Below, piece by piece: positions 1-7,703 of a stretch of DNA of 64,000 nucleotides. The notes under the pieces are model-generated. The model was not told the DNA's origin. It did no database searches and was given only the letters and a program-made list of their open reading frames with translations. The position numbers were made by a program, and so were the translations under genes. Numbering within the stretch: position 1 is the first letter of the stretch; each line of letters begins with the position of its first letter. Source of the stretch: Curtobacterium sp. MCBD17_035 (GTDB taxonomy: Bacteria; Actinomycetota; Actinomycetes; Actinomycetales; Microbacteriaceae); contig NZ_CP126279.1 of the NCBI RefSeq assembly GCF_003234815.2, positions 124,001 to 188,000 of the forward strand. Reading direction: 5' to 3'.

Positions 1-84
1 CTGGCACTCACCGCAGCGGCCGACCCACTTGATGCTGGTCCACCCGCACTCGGTGCAGCGGTACGCGGTCTGGGCCCTGGCCAT
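1..84 (-). CDS. radA: DNA repair protein RadA, N-terminal fragment
   Basis: The first 28 codons of RadA; the gene runs off the left edge of the window. RadA is a RecA-like ATPase that drives branch migration in recombinational repair. The visible part is the N-terminal zinc finger, with C-x2-C in YRCTECGW and a second C-x2-C in GRCGECQ, which is diagnostic for RadA. The ATPase core lies outside the window. The ATG at 82-84 follows the stop of the SGNH hydrolase gene by 9 bases, so the two are probably cotranscribed. Confidence 0.9.
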   Translation of the reverse strand, partial: MARAQTAYRCTECGWTSIKWVGRCGECQ

Positions 85-93
85 GCGTCGAGG

Positions 94-1071
94 CTAGGCG
101 GCGCCGCTGACATCGCCGCGGTGGCTCGCGGCGTCGTGGCGCTCGGTCGGCGCGTCCGGGTTCCCCGCGACGTGGCTGCCGTGCGATCGGTGCTGCCGCA
201 GGTGCTGGAGGTCCGGGCTGTGCTCGTCCGCGGTGTCGGCGTCCTGGTCCGCCCGCGCCGCCGCCACCGCCGCCGCGCGGGGACCGAGCTCCTCGACCTC
301 GCGCGCGGAGAGGTAGCGGCGGATCGCCATGAGGGTGTCGACACGGGCGTCGACCGCCGGCTCGAGCGCGCTCGCCCAGATGCGGTAGCCGTTGTCGTTT
401 GGATGGAAGAGGTCGCCGTACGTGTTGCGGAAGGTCCGGCGGAGGCCGACGCGCTTCGTGATCTCGTGCAGGGGAGCGACGGTGAGGCCGAACTCGGCGG
501 CCACGCGGTGCACGATCTCGTTCGCGACCTGGACCTTGCGCTCGCGCTCGCGGAAGAACATGCACGGCAGGTCCGCGACGATCGCGTGCGAGGGCACCGC
601 GGCGTAGATGCGGCGGAGGTTCCGCTCGAACTTGTCGGGATGGAAGTCCAGGATGTCATTCGCCCCGATGACGACCGTGCAGATGTCCGGCGTGTACGTG
701 CCGAGGACCGGGAGCTGCTCGTGCCGGGCACCCCAGGTCGTGGCGCCGGAGACGCTGAGGTTGACGACGCGCAGGGTGGACCGCGACCGCCGCCGGACCC
801 GCCGCGCGAGCAACCCCACGTAGCCCCGGCTCGGGACCGTCGCGCCGACGCCCTGGGCGGCGGAGTCGCCGATCGCCACGTAGGTGAGCTGCCCCTCGTG
901 GTGAATGCGCTCCCGCCACCAGTCCGCGTGCACCGGCAGCATGTCGACCACCCGCTGTGCCGCGGCGCGCTGCCCCCGCACGCCCGCTCGGGCCCCGAGC
1001 GCTGCGGCCCCGGCGACCGCGAGGCCACCGCCGACGGAGGACACGAGTGCCACGAGAGAGCGCGTCTTCAT
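94..1071 (-). CDS. SGNH/GDSL-family hydrolase, probably membrane-anchored or secreted
   Basis: A 325-residue serine hydrolase of the SGNH/GDSL type, whose members hydrolyse esters or acyl groups. Block I is AIGDS (Ser70), the block III Asn lies in GANDI (residues 137-140), and the catalytic Asp/His pair is D220-x2-H223 in GDLFHP. Residues 8-30 form an Ala/Gly-rich hydrophobic stretch that looks like a signal anchor, so the enzyme probably faces the outside. The last 55 residues are Ala/His/Asp-rich and look disordered. It lies just upstream of radA on the same strand. Substrate is not predictable. Confidence 0.85.
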   Translation of the reverse strand: MKTRSLVALVSSVGGGLAVAGAAALGARAGVRGQRAAAQRVVDMLPVHADWWRERIHHEGQLTYVAIGDSAAQGVGATVPSRGYVGLLARRVRRRSRSTLRVVNLSVSGATTWGARHEQLPVLGTYTPDICTVVIGANDILDFHPDKFERNLRRIYAAVPSHAIVADLPCMFFRERERKVQVANEIVHRVAAEFGLTVAPLHEITKRVGLRRTFRNTYGDLFHPNDNGYRIWASALEPAVDARVDTLMAIRRYLSAREVEELGPRAAAVAAARADQDADTADEHSPDLQHLRQHRSHGSHVAGNPDAPTERHDAASHRGDVSGAA

Positions 1072-1214
1072 ACCCGGGACGATACGCAGTCGGCCTCAGC
1101 GCCAGGTCACCGCGTCCGGGGGCGGTGGAGAGCCGTGCATCGGGTGCCGCTGGGGACGGCGAGCCGACGGTCCTGCGTTCCTCGGGCCTCCCGGCATGCG
1201 GTAGGATCGCTGGC

Positions 1215-1304
1215 GGTACCGTGTCCGAGCGGCCTAAGGAGCATGTCTCGAAAACATGTGTGGGGGCAACTCCACCGTGGGTTCAAATCCCACCGGTACC
1301 GCCA
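1215..1304 (+). tRNA. tRNA-Ser, anticodon CGA
   Basis: A class II tRNA with a 7-bp acceptor stem (GGTACCG pairing with CGGTACC), discriminator G and an encoded CCA. The anticodon stem is CATGT/ACATG around loop CTCGAAA, giving anticodon CGA. A long variable arm (GTGGGGGCAACTCCAC) and the T-loop TTCAAAT complete the serine tRNA structure. The accessory island starts right downstream, and tRNA 3' ends are common integration targets. Confidence 0.96.
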
Positions 1305-1355
1305 GTGGGTCGATTGCAGGTCCTGCCCCTCGGGGTTTGCAGAACTACCCTCAAA

Positions 1356-1398
1356 GTGAAGAGCCCCCGGCTTCGGCCAGGGGCTCTTCACGTTTTGA
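1356..1398 (+). terminator. Rho-independent terminator after tRNA-Ser
   Basis: A 12-bp stem, GTGAAGAGCCCC pairing with GGGGCTCTTCAC (1356-1367 with 1380-1391), around a short CGG-CTTCGG-CCA loop, followed by CGTTTTGA. Strong hairpin with a short T tract, suited to ending the tRNA transcript. Confidence 0.85.
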
Positions 1399-1603
1399 TG
1401 CTCGTGTGAGCGGGCAGATGTGACCGGATCGACGTGCGGGCGCTCGCTGCGGTGGCTACGACGCCGAACTCTCCCGTTTTCGGGCGCGCCGAAGCACCCC
1501 GTCCGCTTGGAGGCCCATTTCTTGGCGCGGCGGAGCGTCGGGGTGTGCGGGGTGCTTCGTCGGTTCTGCCGGCGGCGCCGGTGCGGCGCTACCGTTACGC
1601 CGG

Positions 1604-1631
1604 TGTTCCGCCCCGGGTCTGATGGAGGCTC
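1604..1631 (+). repeat. Left inverted repeat of the IS3 element
   Basis: Begins TGTTCCGCCCCGGGT and matches the complement of 2877-2904 at 25 of 28 positions. Confidence 0.85.
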
Positions 1632-1655
1632 TCAATCCACGGGAGGATGAGAGTC

Positions 1656-1976
1656 ATGGGAGCACCGAGGAAGTACCCGGAGGAGCTTCGGGAGCGCGCG
1701 GTCCGGCTCGCGGTGGAAGCACGCCGCGACCCGAACACCAGGGCTGGCGCATTGCGTCGGATCGGTGAGCAGCTGGGTATCAACCCCGAGACGCTGCGGA
1801 ACTGGGTGCAGCAGGCCGAGATCGATGCCGGCGACCGCCCCGGCGTCACCACCGACGACGCGGCCAGGATCGCGGAGTTGGAGCGTGAAGTCCGTGAGCT
1901 GCGACGCGCGAACCAGATCCTGAAGTCGGCGTCGGCTTTCTTCGCGGCGGAGCTCGACCGCCCGTCCAGCAGATGA
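1656..1976 (+). CDS. IS3-family transposase OrfA
   Basis: A 106-residue OrfA. An N-terminal helix-turn-helix (about residues 5-50, containing GEQLGINPETLRNWV) binds the IS ends. The C-terminal half, with heptad-like leucines in IAELEREVRELRRANQIL, is the leucine zipper that joins OrfA to OrfB. I prefer the ATG at 1656 (MGAPRKYPEE) because the GGGAGG ribosome site lies about 10 bases upstream; an ATG at 1647 sits almost on top of it. The stop overlaps the orfB start as ATGA at 1973-1976. Confidence 0.9.
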   Translation: MGAPRKYPEELRERAVRLAVEARRDPNTRAGALRRIGEQLGINPETLRNWVQQAEIDAGDRPGVTTDDAARIAELEREVRELRRANQILKSASAFFAAELDRPSSR

Positions 1977-2889
1977 CGCAGTTCATCGAAGCCCACAAGC
2001 ACGAGTTCGGGGTCGAGCCGATCTGCAATGTCCTGCAGGTCGCCCCGTCGAGCTACTACGCCGCCAAGTCGCGGCCACCGTCGGCGCGGTCGATCAGTGA
2101 CGCCGCGCGCACGGTCGAAGTGGAGCGGGTGCATCGGAGCAATTACGGCGTCTACGGCGCCAGGAAAGTGCACGCGCAGCTGCGCCGTGAGGGCCACCAG
2201 ATCGCCCGCTGCACGATCGAGCGCCTCATGCGATCCGCCGGCCTGCGCGGCGTGAGTAAGCGGAAAGGGCCGAAGACGACGGTTCCAGGTCCGGTCGGGG
2301 ACCGGCCGGCGGACCTGGTGCAGCGGGCGTTCACCGCGACCGGCCGGACCAGCTCTGGGTCGCGGACATCACCCACATCCGCACGTTCTCCGGCTGGGTC
2401 TACGCCGCGTTCGTCACGGACGTGTTCTCCCGCCGCATCGTCGGCTGGCAGCTGTCGCGGAACATGCGCACCGACCTCGTCCTCGACGCCCTCGAGATGG
2501 GCATCTGGACCCGGCAACGCGAGGGCCGGGACCTGTCGCGGTTGGTCCATCACAGCGACCGCGGAGTTCAGTATCGAGCCATCCGCTACACGGACCGGCT
2601 CGCCCAAGCCGGCGCGGTCGCGTCCGTCGGGTTGAAAGGCGACAGCTACGACAACGCACTCGCGGAGGCGGTGAACTCGATCTTCAAAGCCGAACTCATC
2701 CGCAACAAAGGGCCCTGGCGCGGCGTCGAGGACCTCGAGATCGCGACGGTCGAGTACATCGACTGGTTCAACCACCGACGCCTGCACGGTGAACTCGGCA
2801 TGGTTCCACCGATCGAGTTCGAGACAAACCACTACCGCCACAATCCCGCTCCGACTACCGTCGAAGCGGCACTACCGAGCCTCCACTAA
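1973..2889 (+). pseudogene. IS3-family transposase OrfB, frameshifted
   Basis: This is the DDE integrase part of the IS3 transposase. The first 120 residues (HTH_21-like region, SNYGVYGARKVHAQL) read in one frame to about 2340. The rve core then continues in the +2 frame: first Asp in LWVADITHI, second Asp in HHSDRGVQY, Glu in NALAEAVNSIFKAE, ending at 2889. The two frames join if one base is restored around 2335-2341, so a 1-base deletion has broken the gene. The programmed -1 relation is only between orfA and orfB; this second break is not a known IS3 feature. A sequencing error is possible. Confidence 0.85.
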
Positions 2890-3116
2890 ACCCGGGGCGG
2901 AACAGCCCGCTCTTCAGGTCGACGTGCAGATGTGGAGCAGTGATGAGCTGCTGCCTTTGCGTACGCCATCGGTTCCAGCCATCAGGGGATGTGCGCCTTG
3001 TCCACGTACGATTTCGAGGAGGCGTGCCCGGTGCCGCGGAAATGTCGCGGGCGGGCGTGGCCTGGTGGCTTGGGCAGCGCCGGTGCGCCGTGCCGTCATT
3101 GAAGAGTGGTCCCGGT

Positions 3117-4056
3117 TCACAGGGCCGCGGCGACGGTACTGAGATGGTGGCTCAGCTGCGCGTGCTTCGATTTCGCCAAAGTTGTAGCGTGTTTGCGCTT
3201 TCGGTAGTCGTCGAGCATGAGGTATCCGGGTGTGGTGAGGAATCGTCCCGGCGTCGTCACGGTCTGCTGAATGTGCAGCTTTTCGAGAGCCTGCAGCAGC
3301 TTGATGCCGTCTTTCGGCGTGCGCACGGTGGTGTCGGTGGACAGGAAGTGCTGCACGATGAGTTCCTTCGTGCTCGGGTCCTGGTAGGTCATGTGGACCG
3401 CAACGGCTCCGGCGCCGCCGCCACCTTTCTGGGGTGTGCTCGGCTTGAGGATGGTGAAATCGCCGAATCCCTGCCTGCCGCCGACGAGGTAACCTTTCGG
3501 GTCGCTGGAGAACGTTGTCGCAGCGGGGTAGTCCTTGTTTGTCAGGACGGTGAAGCGTTGCGCGAGTTCGACGACTCGGCTGAGCCCGAATGCTGCGTCA
3601 AAGTCTGCGACTGGGAGCGTGGGCCCAACAAATACCGTCACGTGCGCTGGTCCGAGGGCGGCAGCGAGAGATGTTGGGGTTAGTGCGGTGTCCCAGACGA
3701 CCACGGCGACAGGCCTGCCCGGATGTGCGGCAGCGAAGCCGGTGATGTCGGCGAGGGTCGTCGCGTGTCACTTTCCAGGTGGGGGTGATGAGCGCTGGCT
3801 GGGCGATACGTGGTGCCATCGCGTGCATCCAGGCGGTTTGGGCGGACGCCGTCCGAAGGTCCCCTCCTGCGGGGTTGGTGATGACATGAACCTGACGTTT
3901 CGCTGCAGCGAAGGCGTCGAGCAGGTCGGCCATGTCACTCGCCTGCGACCAGGGTTCGAGAATCGGATGCACCTTCTGCGTTGCACCAAGGTGCGGCGCA
4001 GCGTCGATGAGCGCGTCCCGTTCAGCTGGACGTGCGTAGAAGTACGGAAAGTACAC
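3117..4056 (-). pseudogene. sce7725 family protein, frameshifted
   Basis: The N-terminal part (starting MYFPYFYARPAERDALI) reads from 4056 in one frame. The remainder, through VVVWDTALTPTSL and on to the stop at 3117, lies in another. Removing one base around 3757-3765 (minus-strand CGCGACGACC) joins them into a protein of about 313 residues, the usual length for the sce7725 family. Function of the family is unknown; members sit next to sce7726 genes, as here, 49 bases downstream of the partner. I infer a one-base insertion and loss of function, unless it is a sequencing error. Family assignment is from memory of the N-terminal motif and the pairing. Confidence 0.7.
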
Positions 4057-4105
4057 AGTTCCCCCTTATGAGCACTGCTCACTCTGGAGGGGGTGCCTGC
4101 GGAGT

Positions 4106-5053
4106 TCAAGTACCCCGAAGAAGGGCCACCGGCATGCCGAGTCGGGTGAGGAGGCGCTGTTTCGCTGCGCCTGAGAGCGGTGCGGCGTATGCGAGCGCTC
4201 GCATAGAACGCGGCAGGCGTGCGTCGGTGACAAGGGTTGCGATTTTGCTCCCGCGTTGTTTGAACGCGTCGACTGCGCCGGCGTGCGCAGCGCTCACCGG
4301 AAGAGCGGCGAACGCGGTGCGAAGCTCCTCCCAACGCTGCAATGCGTTGGCATCATCGAGGACGACGCCGTTCGCTGCAACGATTCGTTCCGCTTCCGCC
4401 TGCCGAAGGGTGTCGAAGATGTGGTCGGAGCGCAGGCCTTCTCGGTTCGACTGCGCCTCGCGAAGCACCCGCAACGACCCGCGTCGGTTGAGTGTCATCA
4501 GCCCGACCCGGTCCGGTAGCTGCCGTTCTGCGGCGGCGGACCGTTTGTCGGACACGACGAGGTGCACGAACTCGACCCGCGTCTCGTAGTCAGCAACCTG
4601 CGAGCGGAGTCGTGCGAACGAGTCGAGATCCGTTTTCACCTCATAGACGGACGATGTGCCATTGAACGCGGCGACATCAGCGAACGAGCTGCCGAGCGGC
4701 AGTTCAAGGATTGCCGAGGCCGTCGTCGGACGGTGCCGGCCGAAGATGATCTTCGACACGATGGCGTTCTTGAAGACGTATTCGTTTCGGTAATCCCGAA
4801 CCAGATGCGACAACGCCTGATCGAACATGTCCGCGAACGTGGCGTCCTCCGCCAGGTCAGCTGAGGCCATCAACTGCATCAGACGACTGATGGCGTCGGA
4901 TGGTTCCCGGGAGGCGAGGTCTCGGTACGTGGCGGAGGAGAGTACCGCAGCGGCGTCGTTCCGATAGCGAGCCGCGTTCGAATCCAATCGCACGGCAGCA
5001 GCATACGCAGCGATCCGGGCGGCATCTTCGTGAGGTTGGGTGGTGGGGGACAC
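4106..5053 (-). CDS. sce7726 family protein
   Basis: A 315-residue cytoplasmic protein. The centre, SSVYEVKTDLDSFARLRSQV followed by EFVHLVVSDKRSAA, is the hallmark of the sce7726 family. The E-x-K in YEVKTD resembles the (D/E)xK part of a PD-(D/E)xK nuclease-like fold, but I cannot confirm a nuclease. The family usually travels with sce7725, the next gene downstream. The start is GTG at 5053 (MSPTTQPHED). Base composition is lower in GC than the core genes of this window, consistent with an acquired island. Biochemical role unknown; a defence role is only suggested by the neighbours. Confidence 0.75.
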   Translation of the reverse strand: MSPTTQPHEDAARIAAYAAAVRLDSNAARYRNDAAAVLSSATYRDLASREPSDAISRLMQLMASADLAEDATFADMFDQALSHLVRDYRNEYVFKNAIVSKIIFGRHRPTTASAILELPLGSSFADVAAFNGTSSVYEVKTDLDSFARLRSQVADYETRVEFVHLVVSDKRSAAAERQLPDRVGLMTLNRRGSLRVLREAQSNREGLRSDHIFDTLRQAEAERIVAANGVVLDDANALQRWEELRTAFAALPVSAAHAGAVDAFKQRGSKIATLVTDARLPRSMRALAYAAPLSGAAKQRLLTRLGMPVALLRGT

Positions 5054-5244
5054 GCCCGCTCTATGCCGGGCATGCCCGCCCGGGCGGTGACGGTGGGGCG
5101 GCGGCGCGCTGCGACGTGCTGCGCGGCCACCCGGTGGTCAGCGTGACGCTGCTCTCGTGGGCTGTTGACCGGTCACCTCTGAGGACGCCTCGCAGCGTGC
5201 TTGAGGCTCCCAAGCACTTTCGGCACGATGTTGGTGGTGCCCTG

Positions 5245-5643
5245 TCAACGTCTCCTGAACCACTTGCGCAGCGTTTGCGTCACGCGTGTGATGAGCGGCA
5301 GCTGCCGGTATTCAGCTTCGACGGCACGGCGGTCTGCCGCCGCTCCGCGACGGATCTGCTCGTCCGTCCAACGGGTGGACCAGCGCACCTGTCCATCTCG
5401 GATCCAGTAGTGCGACTTGCAGGGGAGTTGCCAGTTCCCCACCGATGGCGCCAGCGAGGGGCCGGCCTTTCCGTCGGTGATGGTCCACCGGGCTGGGCTG
5501 AGCGGGGTGACGACCTTCATGCCGCATCCGCAGGCGCAGTTATGGACCGCGGTTGCATGCGCTTCCGTGACGTAGAGAACGCCGTCGTCACGTCGGGTCG
5601 GGATGAACTCAACGTCTTCTCGACGGAACCGGTCGGTGTTCAC
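5245..5643 (-). CDS. DUF6527 protein of a ubiquitin-like conjugation operon
   Basis: A 132-residue protein with the DUF6527 signature: DDGVLYV near residue 20, then CACGCGMKVVTPLSP, then SVGNWQLPC-K-SHYWI. The CxCGC cluster plus the later C-x-SH suggest a bound metal, probably zinc. DUF6527 genes recur in operons with a ubiquitin-like protein and a ThiF-type enzyme, where the protein has been proposed to act on the ubiquitin-like modifier. The GTG at 5643 overlaps the stop of the E1 gene (GTGA), which decides the start and shows tight coupling; a longer reading from 5742 lies inside the E1 gene. About 190 bases separate it from sce7726. Confidence 0.8.
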   Translation of the reverse strand: MNTDRFRREDVEFIPTRRDDGVLYVTEAHATAVHNCACGCGMKVVTPLSPARWTITDGKAGPSLAPSVGNWQLPCKSHYWIRDGQVRWSTRWTDEQIRRGAAADRRAVEAEYRQLPLITRVTQTLRKWFRRR

Positions 5644-6812
5644 GCTGTCGCCTCGTCGTTCGTGAGCAGGTTGCCGGACAGGGTGTACGTTGTGTGCATC
5701 TCGTGGTCGGGCCAGACGTAGTAGCCGCTGACTTTCTTCCACCAGATGACCGCGTGCGCGGCGTTGAGGGCGTTAAGTTCGGCGATCTGAATGTTGGAGC
5801 CGTACTCGTCCTCATCGGTGTCGGAGTACGTCACCCACTGTCGGACGTGTCGGCGTTCCCCTGGAACGCTCCCTGTCACGCGGACGATCCCGCCAAGGGC
5901 GTTGCCTTGGCGAGCGACGGCCATGCCGCAGTCGACAAACGGGACGCCCAGCTCTTCGAGCGCGTTGATGATGTCGCGTTTGGCGGGGCCGGCGTCCATG
6001 CTGATGAAGACGAACTGCATCGGGGCGAGGGCTGCCGAAGCGTTCGTGTGGTCGAGTCCCTCCGCGTGCGCGTGGATGCCGCGGCGCATCGCTGCGTAAC
6101 GGTCGCGAAGGTAGTCGACCTTCGTTGGATGCGTGGCGAGGTCGTCGATGCTTGCGGCGCCGGGGGTTCGGAAGGCGTTGTGTGCGAGGAAGTCGTCGGC
6201 GTCGAAGAGGTGGATCTCCGCGACCGGCGTCTTCGCGACGAAGTCGAGGATGTAACTGCCGGTGCCACCGGTGCCGATGATCGCCACCGGTCCAAGAAGC
6301 CGGTCGTTCAAGTCTCCGGTGCCGGCACGGCTGGTCGCGGAGTCAAAGTAGGCGAAGACCCCATCCTCCGCGTCGCGTGCTAACGGTGCGAACGTGTTCG
6401 GTGTTGCGGCAGGGTCGATGTGCGTCGTCCACGGGCTGATCATACGGACGTAGGCGGTCACCTTCGCGTAGTAGTCGTCGTAGTACCCGACTTGCGGCTT
6501 GCTCGACAGGTAGGAGCGGGACCGCAGCGTGCCGTACAGCTGGTCTTCCTCGGTGTTGACAACCTTCGTGAGCTGGCGGCCGTCGTTGTCGTGCGGGACA
6601 CCCGTGAAGTGCATCGTGTGGTCGGAGGGGCGCAGCGTCGCTGTGCCGTCGGTGGTGAGCTCGCTGATGAGCGCCCCGTACGCCACCGTCTTCTCGGCGG
6701 TGACGTACGGGACGTGATCGACGACGAGCATGCCGCCCTCGATGCGCACCTCAAAGCCTTCGCTGAGGAGCCGTTGCAGGTCGCGACTACGACCGACCAG
6801 TCGGGTAGACAT
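5640..6812 (-). CDS. E2-like/ThiF-type E1 fusion enzyme
   Basis: A 390-residue fusion. Residues 1-150 (MSTRLVGRSRDLQRLLSEGF, MHFTGVPHDNDG) match the E2-like/DUF6791-type module that precedes ThiF domains in prokaryotic ubiquitin-like operons. Residues 175-390 are a ThiF/E1 adenylation domain with the nucleotide-binding loop AIIGTGGTGSYILDF (180-186) and an acidic HLFDADDF after it. It should adenylate the C-terminus of the neighbouring ubiquitin-like protein. The only cysteine in the protein is Cys295 (PFVDCGM); the E2-like half has none. Start at 6812 (MSTRLV), overlapping the upstream gene by 26 bases; the stop overlaps the DUF6527 start. Confidence 0.85.
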   Translation of the reverse strand: MSTRLVGRSRDLQRLLSEGFEVRIEGGMLVVDHVPYVTAEKTVAYGALISELTTDGTATLRPSDHTMHFTGVPHDNDGRQLTKVVNTEEDQLYGTLRSRSYLSSKPQVGYYDDYYAKVTAYVRMISPWTTHIDPAATPNTFAPLARDAEDGVFAYFDSATSRAGTGDLNDRLLGPVAIIGTGGTGSYILDFVAKTPVAEIHLFDADDFLAHNAFRTPGAASIDDLATHPTKVDYLRDRYAAMRRGIHAHAEGLDHTNASAALAPMQFVFISMDAGPAKRDIINALEELGVPFVDCGMAVARQGNALGGIVRVTGSVPGERRHVRQWVTYSDTDEDEYGSNIQIAELNALNAAHAVIWWKKVSGYYVWPDHEMHTTYTLSGNLLTNDEATA

Positions 6813-7053
6813 CGAACGACGTTCCTTCCTTCCGTACCTCGATCGTCTGATGCTCGGCGAGGTTGCCGTTGTGCGGGTTGCTCTTCGCCTTCCGGAACAC
6901 GACGGTGAACGTCGTCTCCGGCGATGGGGGCACCGGGAACGCGATCGCCACCGCTTCCTCGAACGACACCCGCTGGTTCGGCACAACCGCAAGCTCGCCG
7001 TTGATGACGATGGCGAACTCGGTCTCCTTGTGGACTTTCGCTGCCGTGCTCAC
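6787..7053 (-). CDS. Single-domain ubiquitin-like modifier (Multi_ubiq type)
   Basis: An 88-residue protein with one beta-grasp domain of the multi-ubiquitin family: FAIVINGELAVVPNQRVSF, then AFPVPPSPETTFTVVFR, then the HQTIEVRKEGTSFDV strand near the C-terminus. Relatives often carry several tandem copies; this one has one. It ends YPTGRS, without a Gly-Gly. Presumably it is the modifier activated by the downstream E1-like enzyme. Its GTG start at 7053 overlaps the stop of the 51-residue gene upstream, and its 3' end overlaps the E1 gene. Confidence 0.8.
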   Translation of the reverse strand: MSTAAKVHKETEFAIVINGELAVVPNQRVSFEEAVAIAFPVPPSPETTFTVVFRKAKSNPHNGNLAEHQTIEVRKEGTSFDVYPTGRS

Positions 7054-7205
7054 TTCTCGTTCCTCACACCCTTGTGCTGGCGGGCTGAGCCGTCCATGAT
7101 GCGGCCGGTGGCGGTGTCCCGCTTGAACCAGGTGCCCTTCGATTGGAACTCGCTGCGTCCCTTGACTTCGCCTCGTCGGAAGCCCTTGCCGGTGTTCTTG
7201 GCCAC
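7050..7205 (-). CDS. Small basic protein heading the ubiquitin-like operon
   Basis: A 51-residue, Lys/Arg/Gly-rich protein (MAKNTGKGFRRGEVKGRSEF..., ending HKGVRNEK). GAGG lies eight bases before the GTG at 7205. I recall similarly short MAKNTG... proteins beside Multi_ubiq genes, so I treat it as a genuine component, perhaps an acceptor, chaperone or second modifier-like partner; that role is a guess. It is the first gene of the leftward operon and its TGA overlaps the next GTG start. Confidence 0.7.
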   Translation of the reverse strand: MAKNTGKGFRRGEVKGRSEFQSKGTWFKRDTATGRIMDGSARQHKGVRNEK

Positions 7206-7255
7206 GATGGCCACCTCACATTCATCTCAGTTACGTGATGCAGCTGCTGCACACT

Positions 7256-7307
7256 GCTCGACATGTCGAGCAGGACTAGGATAGCACCATCGCTCGAAGT
7301 GTCGAGC
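7256..7307. promoter_or_regulatory. Twin palindromic operators between the divergent XRE gene and ubiquitin-like operon
   Basis: Two 16-bp sites start 36 bases apart: GCTCGACATGTCGAGC (7256-7271, perfect palindrome) and GCTCGAAGTGTCGAGC (7292-7307, arms GCTCGA/TCGAGC identical). A possible -10 hexamer TAGGAT (7277-7282) lies between them. The spacing and position suit binding by the XRE protein encoded to the right, which would control both itself and the leftward operon. Confidence 0.7.
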
Positions 7308-7322
7308 ACCCCGAGGAGTTCA

Positions 7323-7700
7323 ATGACCGATTCGACACCAGAGGTCGACGTCAAGGCGTTGCACGCAGCCCTTGACGCCGCCCGATTGCAAGCGGGACTG
7401 TCCTGGCGGCAGCTCGCGAAGACCCTCAACGTCAGCGCCTCGACCATCTCGAGGATGGCGAACGGGTTGCGCCCGGATGTCACCGCGTTCGCCGCGATGA
7501 CCACCTGGCTGCGTATGAGCGCGGAGGACTTCTACCGAACGCCCGGCATGACGGCCACGGACGCGGAGCCAGAGCTTGTCGCACAACTCGCTCCACTGCT
7601 TCGCGCCCGGAGTGACCTGCGCGATGATGACGTGCGGTACCTCGAGCAGCTGATCGGCAGCGCCGTCCAACGTTTCCGAAGCGAGCGAGGCGAAAGTTGA
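7323..7700 (+). CDS. XRE-family transcriptional regulator
   Basis: A 125-residue DNA-binding protein. The helix-turn-helix occupies roughly residues 20-60 (LSWRQLAKTLNVSASTISRM). The rest is an acidic helical tail, typical of small XRE repressors paired with an ImmA/IrrE peptidase. I chose the ATG at 7323 (MTDSTPEVDV), preceded by CGAGGAG; the longer reading from 7263 would run through the operator palindromes. Three bases separate its stop from the peptidase start. Likely represses itself and the divergent ubiquitin-like operon until cleaved. Confidence 0.85.
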   Translation: MTDSTPEVDVKALHAALDAARLQAGLSWRQLAKTLNVSASTISRMANGLRPDVTAFAAMTTWLRMSAEDFYRTPGMTATDAEPELVAQLAPLLRARSDLRDDDVRYLEQLIGSAVQRFRSERGES

Positions 7701-7703
7701 GCG

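Larger units (their letters stand above)
1604..2904 (+). mobile_element. IS3-family insertion sequence (about 1.3 kb)
   Basis: The ends are imperfect inverted repeats: 25 of 28 bases match between 1604-1631 and the complement of 2877-2904, starting TGTTCCGCCCCGGGT, with the TG...CA tips usual for IS3. Inside lie orfA and an orfB-type DDE transposase in the -1 frame. The length of 1301 bp is typical. I see no flanking target duplication: the three bases on the left are CGG and on the right GCC. orfB carries a frameshift, so this copy is probably not autonomous. Confidence 0.9.

Noticed and set aside
1604..2904. Programmed frameshift as the explanation for the second break in OrfB
   Set aside because: IS3 frameshifting occurs between orfA and orfB; a further shift inside the catalytic core at 2340 is not a known mechanism and no slippery heptamer is visible there.
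7064..7504. Minus-strand frame across the XRE operator region
   Set aside because: It runs opposite to the XRE gene and through both operators; no motifs or start signal.
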